Shown: positions 12,990-44,481 of the stretch, one piece after another
How the letters are laid out: the number at the start of each line of letters is the position of its first letter
How positions within the stretch are numbered: position 1 is the first letter of the stretch
NCBI GenBank assembly: GCA_964023275.1
Contig: OZ029927.1
Span: forward strand, 16,221,952 to 16,285,951
Length of the DNA: 64,000 bases
Direction of reading: 5' to 3'
From: Norana najaformis
Taxonomy: Eukaryota > Annelida > Clitellata > Crassiclitellata > Hormogastridae
Translations under genes and position numbers: made by a program
Notes under the pieces: model-generated
Seen by the model: the letters and a program-made list of their open reading frames with translations, nothing else
What the model was told of the DNA's origin: nothing
The model's database searches: none

Positions 12990-14113
12990 CTTGTAAACAA
13001 ATCAAGTTGCTCGCCGACGACATACATCCATTCAATAATAAAGTTCAAAAGTAGCCTAATTATAGCCCAAATTCATAATTTCGTCTGAAATTAGAATATG
13101 ACTTTTTCTGGGCTGACAGAGTAGGCTAGATTTAAAGTATTTTCTTCTTTTTGCATAAGAAAGGAAAGAGCAACTTGGACATGCAAACATGAAATTTTAG
13201 TTAAATATAAGCCAAGTTGTTCCTCATATAATAGTCTCAATATTTTCTTATTCCATCTGTAAGCATTTATTATTGGCGCGACCTAAGACAACTTTTCCAT
13301 AATGATTATAGGTTATTATGCACAATGCTCAATGATTGTTCATTAACGAACTCTTATGAACGTAGCTTGTTCAGCCTCTTAAACCAGCTTGAACCTTGAT
13401 GGTTTAAGTTGCAGGCTTCAGTTACCTTTCCAAATCATGATCATGAGTCGACATACAGTGATCGTAAACTCTACTGTAAACTTGAGATTTCTACATCGCC
13501 CAAAGAAAGCTAACTCGCGGGCACCAGCTTATACACAGGCACTTATCAAAGAAAAACTCGTATAGCAGGTAGGGTCAGACTCAATTTCAGGTCAAGATCC
13601 AAGGATTAGGCTGGCAGACAGTTCATCGGCTACGGTGGACGGTGTTTGGAATTGGAACGGCAAGATAGATAAGAGGAAGAGGAGGGCGGCAAGGTAAATA
13701 AAGAAAAAAGATAGATAAGGGGAAAGGAGAGATAGCTAAAGGGAAGAGGAAAGATAGATAAAGGGAAGAGGAGGAACAGATAGTTAACTTATATTTACTG
13801 GTCTTTTCAGATTTCATTTGAAGCAACCATTTATTGCCTAGTAAACATAAATTAAAATCAAAACCTCAAGTTATATTTACGCTTTCATGGCAATAACAAT
13901 TGTTTACACTAAAAACGAAGATCGTTGTTGATGTGCAAATGCTATCGCTGTTGAAATACTATTTTTGGGCTATGGCAGAGACGCGCTGTTACGTTTGCGC
14001 GTCGTTGATGAAATCGTTATGGTGTCGCAAGGCGTGAGATGTTGCGAATAAATATTTAATTATTTGAGCCGTGTATGAAATTGTTTGTAGAGTAAAGACA
14101 CAGGCTGAGCAAA
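12990..14113. promoter_or_regulatory. Divergent intergenic region, PMVK / endophilin A
   Basis: The two start codons are 1.1 kb apart on opposite strands, so both promoters and 5' UTRs should lie here. A family 1 repeat (13459-13622) followed by a GGAAGAGGA-rich purine run (13670-13780) occupies the middle. No TATA box or other core element can be assigned confidently. A non-coding 5' exon for either gene is possible. Confidence 0.5.
13459..13622 (+). repeat. Interspersed repeat family 1, copy 2
   Basis: Holds ATCGTAAACT, GAGATTTCTACATCGCCCAA, CTCGCGGGCACCAGCTTAT and CAGGTCAAGATCCAAGG. It is followed by GGACGGTGTTTGGAATTGGA and a purine-rich run; the reverse complement of this tail also flanks the CCTG array at 17.7 kb. 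Confidence 0.85.
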
Positions 14114-33678
<19,565 letters not shown>

Positions 33679-34132
33679 CCACCTCCGCTACCGTCAACTG
33701 CTTACGTTTCCTCCACAAGTTATTCTTGTTATAGTTCTTTGTGATGTCCAGTGCTCGGAACTTGAATGTCAGATGGGTGTCGATGCCGCAAGTGGTTTCC
33801 GTTATCGCTTTCATTTGGATGTCTTTTTATTATTTGCAGTCATTAGATTTTTCTTTTAGGCATTTTTTTAGAACAGTCATTGGTACTGTTTAAGGAAACA
33901 TTCCAATCATCTGCTGATGCTAGATCGTTTCTGTTCCTACTTAATTACAAGTGCTTGTTTTTACTTCATATAGTTGTTAGCCACGTTTTTCTTCCTCTCA
34001 CTCACTCCAAGGGACCAAGAATGAAAGTAGAACATGCTGGTACCTCTCCTTATACATCCGCTATTTTATTCGTTTTCTGAAATGGCTGTCGGAAGCATTT
34101 GGTGCATGTTTTTAGATTCAGGAGCAATTGAT

Positions 34133-34252
34133 GTGATGGTGGTTGATTAACGAGCATTTGATGTGACGGTGGTAGATTAAAGAGCATTCGGTGCAGTGGT
34201 GGTTGATCAACGAGCATTTGATGTGACGGTGGTAGATTAAGGAGTGTTCGGT
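34133..34252 (+). repeat. 30-bp tandem repeat in the endophilin 3' UTR
   Basis: Four units alternate between GGTGGTTGATTAACGAGCAT and GGTGGTAGATTAAAGAGCAT types, so the higher-order period is 60 bp (two copies). Confidence 0.85.
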
Positions 34253-34870
34253 GTGATATCAGTGGATTAAGTGGATTTCATAGGAGTAGAGGATACGACG
34301 TTGTGTTTGAGATAGGGTTGTATGGGAAGTGTCCGTGGGGAGTTTTGATTGAACTTATTTGCGATCAGGCGGTGGCTGAAGGTTTTTTACTTAAATCATC
34401 TGTGTTGGACGGATGAAAAGTCAAATTAGTGTTGTATTGGGTCTGGTGTGTCAAATCTGTGTCAAAATGGTCTGTGTAGGATAGACTGTGTATTAGAGTA
34501 GTGTGTTAAATCAGTCTCTAGCAAGTCAGTAGTTGATCGATTTTAAATGGATTTTATGGTACTTGACTGGTCGAAAGCGCTTGGAAATTGCCTGTATGTG
34601 TATAGATAATGAAAGAAATCCTGATAAAAGCCTGTAGTACATAATTCTCACACAGTGATAATTTTGGCCGCATGTTTGATTCTGTTTTACCACATGCAGT
34701 TCTTGTCTTTGCCACCAGCACTTGGACAGCAACAGTCAGTTTAATTTTTAAATGTTTGTAGTTTGAAAAATTTCAGTGTGTGACGTAGCCTTCACTAAAG
34801 CTTGCTCAAATTAAGTGTGATAGAAAATGTGGCTAGCAGGTGTGGTGTAGCCTGAACGACAGAAATGTGC

Positions 34871-34876
34871 AATAAA
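34871..34876 (+). terminator. Polyadenylation signal AATAAA (candidate 1)
   Basis: Canonical hexamer 1.2 kb after the endophilin stop codon. Confidence 0.5.
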
Positions 34877-35535
34877 ATGTCGGCGGGGAGTTTCAGGAAT
34901 GGACGGATGCAACAGCTGAAGGATGGCTATATGAGGAACTGTCGAGAGGATTGATTTTAGCGTAGCCCATTCCTACAAATCTGAAAATTGTGTCTTTTTT
35001 CTTTGGTCAGAGTAGTTTGTTTAGTGTATAATTTGTTACGTAGAAGACGTGCAGTAGAGTAGCACCATTTCCGTCGGCCCAAGGGATTTCCACGTCGAAT
35101 AGAAAGGCTGGGTTACAAGTTGCGCAGAACGTCTTTCGCTGTTGCGTGTTTGTCTTTTGCTTTACACAGTCTTCTACTTCTTAACAAAATGCTTTAAGTT
35201 TGGATGGACATGCCTGACTTGCCAGCAGTTAATGAAGCTTGCTCTCGACCACTGATAAACCATTCAGCGTTTAGCTACTCTTACAACTGACCTTGGCACT
35301 GACCGGCCTCGGGGTTACTTTGGTAGGCTGTTTGTTGACTGACCATGGTGAAGTGTGACAAAGATTATGCATTGTAAATGTCTTGCACTCTGTTTGATTT
35401 TGCGCTTAATGCAGAAATTCAAGCAATGACGTGTTAACATTTTGTGTATTAATCTATCAGCTTGATCTCTTCTTCGTTTTTGTTAGGTGAAAATGGTTGT
35501 AAACCTTCACACAGGAAATTTTTGCTCTGGCTTCT

Positions 35536-35541
35536 AATAAA
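35536..35541 (+). terminator. Polyadenylation signal AATAAA (candidate 2)
   Basis: Canonical hexamer within TCTAATAAAAAAC, 1.9 kb after the endophilin stop codon; followed by T-rich sequence. Confidence 0.5.
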
Positions 35542-35737
35542 AAACTTTGAAGTGTTAAAATATTCTTTCTGATTTCCATTCTGTTGAAAATATTTTGCTG
35601 TATTGTAGTATTATTTTAAATTATTTTTAATTATCCATTATTTTTATTGTGTTTAGCGCTGCACCCAAAAGCGATTTGAAATGAATTTGTTCCTACTGGC
35701 GGTGGACATTTGCTTGTTACTTGATGTAAACTTTATT

Positions 35738-36500
35738 ACATCGGTACCTATGGTGATGTATCTCGCTTTCAGACGAGCTTAGTAAGAATGCAATACTATC
35801 AGTACATCCCAAAGATTCTAAAAGCTGTTGTTGTTCGGTGAATATTACCTGTAAGTGAGGCATTACTTGCTGTAACACTCGGTCAGTTGTTACATACTGA
35901 TCAAAAAATAAATAATCAGTACAAAGTACTACAACCAAACGGCTGATTGATGTGAATATTGATTGTATTTTCCTTAATATTAGCCGTTGTGCTATTGATG
36001 GCTAGAGTGGAGATAAAGTGGTGAAAATAGTTGCACCAAGGACAAAATTTATTTTTAGGAAATTTGAGCTTTATTATGACAAAGAAAGTTAATTTCATTT
36101 AACAGATGTATAATTAATTGAATGTTTTTGCAGAGTCATGTATGCACACGAATATACTATATGGTAATCTAAAAAATTCAGATGGTATTTGTATCATTTG
36201 CATTATAGTTCATTTTGTAGTATTTTGGTCTTGTTGAACTTTGCTGTCATCTTTTTCATTTTAGTGGTTTCATTGCTGAACCTCGTGACCTCTGTAACCT
36301 TACCCTACAATATGGTTGACTAACTGGTACCTACTGTGACGTAGCGAGCTTTCAGACAAGCAGTAGTGATGAAGGATCTAAGTCTTTTATAATGAATTGA
36401 GTTAGATCCTTCGATATGGTCGCTGTAAGAATGCAATAACATGCAAAGATTCTGAAAACTGTTGTAGAAAGAGTGTATCATACCTGGTTATTGTAACTCT
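35738..36500 (+). repeat. Duplicated block, two diverged copies
   Basis: Copy 1 (about 35738-35885) and copy 2 (about 36327-36500) share GGTACCTA, GAGCTTTCAGAC-like, GTAAGAATGCAATA and CAAAGATTCT blocks in the same order. Copy 2 carries an extra segment of about 55 nt with an inverted repeat (36370-36415). Confidence 0.7.
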
Positions 36501-37538
36501 TGTTTTGTCTTCTGATTTTTGAGATATTTTATCTATTGTCACAATTTATTGTCAGTACTCGAATGTCTGTAGCAATATGCGATCATTTAATTTCTGTTTC
36601 AGTACGATATTACGTTACAATGTTAGGTTGAAGTGACCTGTTTTTATGATTCTGAGTGTTATTGTTTCACGTGTCTTCATTTCCCTATTAGTCTTATAAC
36701 TATTTTCCTATTAGCGTTAATGGTTATTACTATTAGTTGACGCGTGGTTCGTTAATGTTGTGTTTCTGTTGTGTTGATGTGAGACCTATATAGGCACACT
36801 GCATTTAAAGCATAAGCTGTAGCTGTTTCTTCGGTGAAGTTTTGAATGATTTAACTGTTAAGGCATTTTACATTTTATCTTCTTGTGTACATGTCAGCTA
36901 AACCCATTAGTCTGATTTTTCCAGTCAAATATTTACAATTAAAAGTCAAAAGTTTTCCATCCGTATGGCAATTAGTTTCGATTAAGTTTCTGTTTTTACT
37001 TTTTAATCAAAAAAATCAGTCAAAATGTTATGATGTGAACTAGTCAGTACCAGTGGCATCGATCCGTTCTGAGCATTGGGGGGCACACGATCTTTCTTGT
37101 CTATCTTCTCATTCGTTTGGAGGCAATGGCGGATTCCGAGGTTTACAAATGAGGCCAAGTAACAAAGGCTGTTCATATCAAGCAATTACGATGACCTTTT
37201 TCGATCATCGGGAGCAAATTTTTGTTCTTTAGTTTCTCAGATTTTTTTCTTTTATATCGTGCATTCCATCAATTCAGTTATTGCTGTTTACATTTCTTGA
37301 AGCATAAAGATTGTTGTGAAAAAATTTTAATGTTGGGGAAGTGTTCCCCAACTGAAATTTTGGGGTGACATATCCCCTCTCCCAAAGAGATTGACATGTC
37401 GGCATTTTGTATTTTGATAGAGGGAGGGCCTGTGAGATATTCTGTGGATCACATGACTTTTCTCTGTTGGTGCTGAAGAACTGCTTATTGTAGACAAGTG
37501 TCTAGTTTTTTGCACTTGTCAGCCATTACGAATGTAGT

Positions 37539-37768
37539 TTGTTTGATCGGGGAATATATGATTAATGCAACATGGAAGAGATTTTGTTTGATCGGGGAAA
37601 ATATGATTAATGCAACATGGAAGAAATTTTGTTTGATCGGGGAAAATATGATTAATGCAACATGGAAGAAATTTTGTTTGATCGGGGAATATATGATTAA
37701 TGCAACATGGAAGAGATTTTGTTTGATCGGGGAAAATATGATTAATACAGCATGGAAGAAATTTTGTA
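37539..37768 (+). repeat. 45-bp minisatellite, 5 copies
   Basis: The unit contains TTTGTTTGATCGGGGAAAAT, ATGATTAATGCAACATGG and AAGAAA. Because 45 is a multiple of 3, both strands stay open (plus: CLIGENMINATWKKF repeated), with no other sign of a gene. Confidence 0.95.
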
Positions 37769-38496
37769 TGTCTGCTTGGTGGAAACTTGTGAAAGTGCAG
37801 TAAAATATTCACAATTAAAAGCCTCAAGCATAATCAGATTTCAGAGCTGTTGCTTTTGGAGAGCCATATTAAGTTTGTCCAGTATTTTTTTATTTTCCTT
37901 TAATGCAGAGAGCAATTTTATAGGTTAGGAAGAAAGCGAAGAAAGACGTGGGCAAAAAATGCTTTAAAAGTTTGTAGAAATGCTTGGACCTACTGACGTG
38001 AACTCAGTTCTTATTGGTTTTCCATGTTGACCCTGAGCACAAAACATGACATTTTAAAAAATGTCAATATTATTATTATGGGCAGTTTTTTATAATTATT
38101 ACACGGCTCATATTGTGCAGGTCGTCTTTTAGCTAAGAATTTTTATTCTGATAATCGCTCACCATGTAGAGATTTCATTAGAATTTTTCTTACACGAATT
38201 TATGACGTGCAGTTTTTATGTGACGGTTGTCATAATATTCTTAGAAGTGAGAACGTTGTTTTTTTTGAAGATGGACAAATTGCATTTCTCGTTGAAGTCA
38301 CGAGTGAGCATTTCTGAGCTGCTTCAATGTTGCATAATGTCACCTTCACAATAGAGCTGATTACAATCACATTTTATCATTGTACAAGTTATTTATCATG
38401 TAATAAGGGCAATGAATGAATTAATAACTTTAAGTTCTATACTTGCAGTTTAGTGATGCATTTTACCTCTGTGTTTTGGTTTTGAATCCTGGTGTG

Positions 38497-38577
38497 TTAT
38501 GTGAAATTGATGGTTAACCTGTCAGCTTCACATAACACCATGTTTATGTGAAACTGACAGCCATCAGTTTCACATAA
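38497..38577. repeat. Nested inverted repeat (hairpin, about 81 nt)
   Basis: The outer arms (38497-38513 and 38561-38577, TTATGTGAAATTGATGG) pair with one mismatch. The inner arms (38521-38535 and 38544-38558, GTCAGCTTCACATAA) pair with one mismatch around an 8-nt loop. Further GTGAAACTG/CAGTTTCAC pieces extend to about 38650. Confidence 0.85.
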
Positions 38578-39872
38578 GTCATGTTCCATCGGTTTCACCA
38601 TGGCTGATATGACATGTGAAACTGGTGCTTAGCCATGAGTTTTACATAACACCATAACATTTCGATCAAACTTTGCAGCGTGTAAGGAAAGCTTTTCTTT
38701 AAATTGTTGTTTTTGCTTTTTTCTGTTTGCACTGGACAGGAAATATCCTACAACCCCTATAAGGTCTGTTTGTTGCAATAGGTTGTAAGAATTAAATACT
38801 TACCTTACTTTATTAAATGCTTACCTTACTTTATTTATCTTGCCTTACTTTATTTCTCTTGCCTTAAGTTTTTTCTTATTTACTCTTTGAAATAAAACTT
38901 ATTACAGTCTTGATTTATGATTAGGTAACAAAAATTACAGATATGAATTTCTTTGACCAACCTGTTAAATTTGCTTAACGTGGAGTCCTCTGATTCATGT
39001 AACATGCCGATTAAATATTTTATTTCATTAAATATAATTTTTTGATTATGGATTAAATATTTTACTTTAATAGGTAATAGGACCTGTGATAGGACCTTTA
39101 ATAATTTGTTTTACGTATTTAATGAGTGTTTTGTTTAAATATTTGATTAAATATTTTAAATGATGCAGCGGACGTGAGATTTTTGTTGACAGTTCGTGAC
39201 TTTGGTTTATCGGTGCAATTCGTTGTCTCTGGTCCTCTCCAGCCGAAAGTTGTCTAGTAACAAATGTGGAATTTGTAGTTTGATTAGTTTCTAAGCAATA
39301 GACTGTAGAATACATTATCATGTCAAGCTATTTCTCTGTGTATTTCCTGTGGTGTATGGGTAGTATTTTATGTTGGGTGGTATTTTGTAGTTGGCGTTTT
39401 GCGGAAGATGCTGTACAAATATTGCATGGTCAAACTGATCGGTTGGATCATTGGGTTTATATACACAGCAGGTGGTCATAGTTGTGAATCAGGAAATCCC
39501 GTCGACACGTGCTGGTTAACAGTTTGACCAAGTTGTAGCGTTCTTAATGGAAGATGAATTAACGCAAGATGCAAGAAAAAGAATAAAATTTGACAGTGGT
39601 TCCAACACAGATTGCAAAGCCCTGTAGTAAAGAAGGCACGCAGAAATGGAACGACTATAAGCGGAAAAGGAACGCACCCTGTTCTGAGAAAAGGCCGTAC
39701 TCGGGCGTTGCCCATACGGCGACCGTGGCAAAGGAAGAGTCGGATCCCGCGACAGAGCTTGACAGTGATGGCTCCCTAAAGGAAGCGTCAAATCGTAAAT
39801 CCTCCTTGGAGAGAACAGACACTTGGGGCAGAGATGATACGGAAAGGCCGTTTTACGTCGGAAGTAGAAGGG

Positions 39873-40010
39873 GAATCGTAATCGTAATCTCGAAATTTCT
39901 ACAGCGCCCAACGAAAGCTAAGTCGCGGGAACCAGCTTATTCACAAGCGCTCAGTCAAAACAAAATCGATAGGCGAAAGGGTCCTCGATTTTGGAAGTTA
40001 GACTGGTGGG
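39873..40010 (+). repeat. Interspersed repeat family 1, copy
   Basis: AATCGTAATCGTAATCTCG, CAGCGCCCAACGAAAGCTAA, GTCGCGGGAACCAGCTTATT and CGCTCAGTCAAAACAAAATC, close to the family consensus. Confidence 0.9.
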
Positions 40011-40109
40011 TCTGACCGTCTGAGCGTAGAACCGGGCCGCAGTAATCCCGCCCTGCGAAGTTATGTCCCGACATAGAACGCCACACTTACCTCTGGCAGT
40101 TTGAATAGT

Positions 40110-40405
40110 GCGAATTCTAGGATATGGTGAGGAGTTTTCCTATATTTCGACCTTCCCGTTCACAGGTCACTCCTTCCGGCCACAAATTGAGCTTTGGGCA
40201 TACAACGAACCATCCTTCGATGTCCTCTATCTTAAAATTGGACACTAATTAGACCCTACAGTTTAATTAGAGACCTAAAGACTGGTAAGTCTTTTTCACT
40301 GAAAGGTCGCAAACTCGTGGTTAGGTGACGGTCCTGCTCTTCCTTTTTTGATGGATGAGGTTACGTTGGGAAGGGGTAGTTAGTCAACCGTGCTGGAATC
40401 TGTTA
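40110..40405 (+). repeat. Interspersed repeat family 7, copy 1
   Basis: TTTCGACCTTCCCGTTCACA, CCACAAATTGAGCTTTGGGC and GAAAGGTCGC blocks match 47640-47885. The right end (40335-40405, GATGGATGAGGTTACGTTGG and AGTTAGTCAACC) matches 51420-51480. Confidence 0.75.
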
Positions 40406-40599
40406 TTCTTGAGCCGTTACATTGTTGTTTTCTCGATCTGGATCGTCTGCCTCGCGATCGGGCAACTAGCATGCCTCGTCGTATATAAGAGGCTTGCATT
40501 TGAAAATTTTGGCTGAGGACTGAAAGCTATATCAGCCCACTTGTCAGATTATATTAGGCTGAACTGGGTAAGGCGTATTCAAGTCTTTGCAAATGTAAA

Positions 40600-40790
40600 T
40601 GTACATGTTTTTCTATAGCGACCGTATCTCGACCCAGCTCATTTTTCAATGAATTTATTGGGTGAGACCCTTCACCGGTCCATTTGAATGGTGCCACGCC
40701 AGTTACGGTCCCTGTGTACGGACCGTGCTAGCCGGAGATTAAAATCTCTTACATAAGCTCGATCGGATTGCAAAACGGCATCACGCACCG
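40600..40790 (+). repeat. Interspersed repeat family 5, copy 2
   Basis: TTTTTCTATAGCGACCGTAT, CATTTTTCAATGAATTTATT, GGTGAGACCCTTCACC and GGACCGTGCTAGCC align with the 27.8 and 51.5 kb copies. Confidence 0.85.
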
Positions 40791-41192
40791 CGACGCATAT
40801 ATATTCATTTAATAATTTTATGATATCATCTTTGGCAGCGCCATGTAATACATTCTCATGCACGTCATTTCGTCGTCACAAGAAAGCGAGGGCCGCCATT
40901 TTGAGAGATTTAAAGTGTAGTAGAAACTTTTAAAAATAATTTTGAAATAGTGACGTTTGAAACTATGTCTTCTAAATGCCTTCGCGGGATAAAGAAATAC
41001 GCCGAGGGAATCGATGGAAAGAAACCATTAAAGCGAAAACTGTACTCGACGATTCCCGCTGCAAAGAAGAGACGTCTTCGGATGAAAAGGAACAGGAAAA
41101 GAAAGCGACCCGTTATCGGGTATTGTAAAATTTCATTCATTCCGAATATTTTATTCATTCAGAATGTTTATATAGCGCCGCTTCAAGTAATT

Positions 41193-41350
41193 TTAATTGT
41201 AATTTGCCATTTTTAAAGCGCCTCTTAGAGGATAAACTCAACAGAGGTGCTTCCGACCCGCAAGAGTAAAATCACTGTTAAACAGTACAGTCTTCAGGCG
41301 CCTGCGGAATACTGAGAGGGGGAGAGAAAGGAGCTCAAGTCGCAATTCTC
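41193..41350 (+). repeat. Interspersed repeat family 3, copy
   Basis: GAGGATAAACTCAACAGAGG, CACTGTTAAACAGTACAGTC and CAGGCGCCTGCGGAA, shared with 1137-1300 and 45183-45345; ends GCAATTCTCGAG. Confidence 0.9.
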
Positions 41351-41859
41351 GAGGGAGGCGATTCCAGCAAGTGGGACCAACTTAGGCGAAGCTTCTGGAC
41401 TGGGCAATAGCGGTGCGCATTCGGGGGACAAACAGTACACCTATAAGCTATTGAAGTTAAAATATTTATTACAAACTAATCAGCTAGGTACAAATGGCTT
41501 GTCCGTTCGGTCCGTCAGTGTTCTTCGTGATCTCCAACTTTACAGTAAAGTATTTCATAACACACAAATGTGACATAGAGGTCGGTATATTTGACTTTGT
41601 GTTATCAACAAGGATCGAGTTACAGTAGTCAAGGCGACTAGAGACCAATGCATTAGCCAATGATAGTTTAGAAGACATGGGGACATGACGCCTAATTCTG
41701 TGTATGTCACGAATAGGGGCCTATACACTAACGATTCTGTTTTGAATGAGCGCCTATCTGATTCGGCGATTTAGCTTTCGTTGGACGTTTTAGAAATCTC
41801 GAGGTTACTATTACGATATAGAATACATGTAGGCCTTTGTTTTCCTATTTCTTTATAAT

Positions 41860-41940
41860 TTTGCGCCCCTGGAAATTCAGCGCCCCAAGGCAATTGCTCA
41901 GTTTGCCTAAGCCTTTAACCGGCCCTGAACGTTGCCTGTT
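41860..41940. mobile_element. Fragment of a DNA-transposon-like element
   Basis: CAATTGCTCAGTTTGCCTAA followed by CCGGCCCTGAACG resembles the ends of non-autonomous DNA transposons seen in many animals. Only one end is visible. Confidence 0.3.
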
Positions 41941-42354
41941 TATTTCGTATCTAAGAAAACAACGTACACGGTGTAATATTATATTATGTATTACACTAGT
42001 CCATATTTACATTGTATTACAGTATTCCATTTTTAACCCAGTAATCCATTCCATATTCATCGACTACTACTCGCGCTACATTACACATTGAATTTATTGC
42101 GCCGTCAAAGTTTATGACGTATCCCGGGTCTAATGACTTCCGCATCCTGTATGGCAGTCGAAGTCGATTTGTGTGGAGTTACGTGCAGTTACATGTGAAC
42201 TTGAGAAATTTGTAGAAAATCGCTGGATTGTTTCCGAAGGATGGGAATAGGCGCATTCGACTATGTAAGCTGAAAGCTATCATCAGTTAAAATTTCATAT
42301 CATTCGGTGTGAGTTCTTAATGGCGACTCGTGCCGAAATCTGTAAGAATATAAT

Positions 42355-42560
42355 GTAAATTAATTTAATTCTGATAAATTCCCGGACACCGGCGCAAAAA
42401 GCAGCGAATGCGGATGAAATTTGTATCAGACGCAAGGAGAGCGAAATTACAAGGATTATACATCGCAAGAGTGACAACTTGGATATGCGTGCAACCTAAT
42501 GAAATGTAGTCTAATTAAGGACTACAAATTAATCGACATTAATCAGCTGCATTTGAATAA
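42355..42560 (+). repeat. Interspersed repeat family 8, copy 1
   Basis: ATGAAATTTGTATCAGACGC, GCGAAATTACAAGGATTA, ATCGACATTAATCAGCTGC. The reverse complement of 51010-51240 contains the same blocks in order. Confidence 0.85.
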
Positions 42561-43193
42561 TGCCGAGTACTTCACCTCCTAGGGCTGTCGGATTCAGTGC
42601 CACGTTTTACTTGAACCGCTGGTCTTTGTTAGATGTCATCTGCCGTCACTGACAGCTTAGATGTCGGCCTGAACAATCCTCTGTCAGTTTTGAATGCGGC
42701 GATTGAACGGGACCCAAAGATGAACCGGACCCAAAGAGCAGGTGTGCGCGCCGAACAAACAGGTACTGGATCATATGGGACTCGCACAAAGGGGCAAACT
42801 GAGGCGTTTGCATACACACAAACCTACATACATATATCCACACATTCTTTCATTCATCCACACATACATGTATGACACTTTCAAAGAGCAGTGCCAAGCT
42901 AGCGCATAGACAAAATGAAAACTCCAACTCGACGCTTAACATTAGTGTTTTCGAGATGCCCTAACCGCAGATAAACGTCCAGAAATACACAACACAAAAA
43001 CACATCTGCTGAAGCTCGCAGCAGCAACTCTTACAGTTATCTGAGCATTGTTGGTTTGTTGTCATGGTTCAGCGAGTTCTCTCTCCTTGTCCGCATTTGG
43101 GTGATCCATACCTTTCGCTCTTTACGGACGTCTTTTATGGACGAACCCTTGCAAAGCATTCTTCGTCCCAGTCATCGCTGCCCTATCGTAATC

Positions 43194-43305
43194 GTAAACT
43201 CGAGATTTCTTCGGCGCTCTGAGAAAACTAAGTCGCGGGAACCAGCTTATTTACAGGTGCTCGGTCTACAGAAAATTGTTAGGAAGAGAAGGGTCAGACG
43301 CGGTT
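43194..43305 (+). repeat. Interspersed repeat family 1, copy
   Basis: ATCGTAATCGTAAACTCGAG, AAGTCGCGGGAACCAGCTTA and TTTACAGGTGCTCGGTCTAC; somewhat diverged after that. Confidence 0.85.
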
Positions 43306-44481
43306 CCTCAAAACCATCGATTGTGGACCTACCCCAGTCATAGTTGAACAAATTAAACATCGGCACGGACTCGAGAAAGAACAATTGGGCTCGGACATAT
43401 AGGACTTGGACACGGAATCGAACTTAATTGAGGATCCATGGCTCGGGAGACCTCGGCTTAAACACAAGTCTGAATTTCATTACATTATGAACTGTTCGCT
43501 CTAAGTTCGCAATAAGACAGCAAATACAGGAAGTGATAAAAGCAAATTTTGTCGTGTATATACGAAAATTAAAGATTGGATATACATGCTGGCGGGCGAG
43601 CAATCACTTGATTGCAGAATTTAGGTGCACTTTTATCTTCGCAGGAGACAGCTCGAACGTTGTAAACCTCCTCGTCCTTACCACAAACATAGACCAAAAT
43701 AATTCAGCGTGAATTATTGGGAATATTAATAATATTTCAGTGTGTCTTCTTGGGCACATGTATGCAATGTATGCAGAGTCTCATTATATGAGACTATGGT
43801 CTATGCCTGTTTATCGCAGCCAGAACACATACTTTGAGACAATGTTGCACAGCCGAAAACGCTGGGACAACATTCACTCGGTGCGTGTGAGCTGGCTGAA
43901 ATAAAATTAACAACTAATCATAACCCAGCCCATCGGGGCGTATTAGACACTTGGCAATATACCAGTGTTTCCAAATGCGTGCCTCATTCTCTGCGATGTA
44001 CACCAAGGATTGGATTCTTTGCAACATTAATTAAAACATGTGAATTGTGAAGTGTAAATACTATAGGCCTACTACAAAAAGAACGAATTTCATTGTGATA
44101 TAATCGGCCTAGAGTTGATTTATAACTGAAGTCCACTTCCTGCTTCTTATATGTTATAATTTTGGCCAGCCCCACGCATTTCTACAGGCTGTAGCGGTTA
44201 GGCCTACAGGCCAAGTCTAACCGTTTATGGCTGGAAAAAATCGATATTGTAGTGTGGCCAATAAAATTGGCACCCACAGACATTTTCTTTCGCGAATTTG
44301 CGAATTCAGCTTAGGAACAGCCACATATGTGCTCAAAATTTTTCAGTTAACGGATAAGTTTCAGTTCGATGATTTTATTGGCGTTTCTGATTTACAGCAA
44401 TCTAGAAATATGATACATTAATAGGCCTATCAGATGTTTCACTGCTCACATTAAAGCATCAGGAAATGACAAAGGTACATT

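Larger units (their letters stand above)
33679..35560 (+). other. Endophilin A 3' UTR (probable)
   Basis: Follows the TAA at 33676. Two canonical AATAAA signals lie at 34871 and 35536. A four-copy 30-bp tandem repeat sits at 34133-34252. No other coding sequence is evident. Confidence 0.65.

Noticed and set aside
37498-37827. Open frames on both strands over the 45-bp satellite
   Set aside because: The period is a multiple of three, so frames stay open by construction on both strands.
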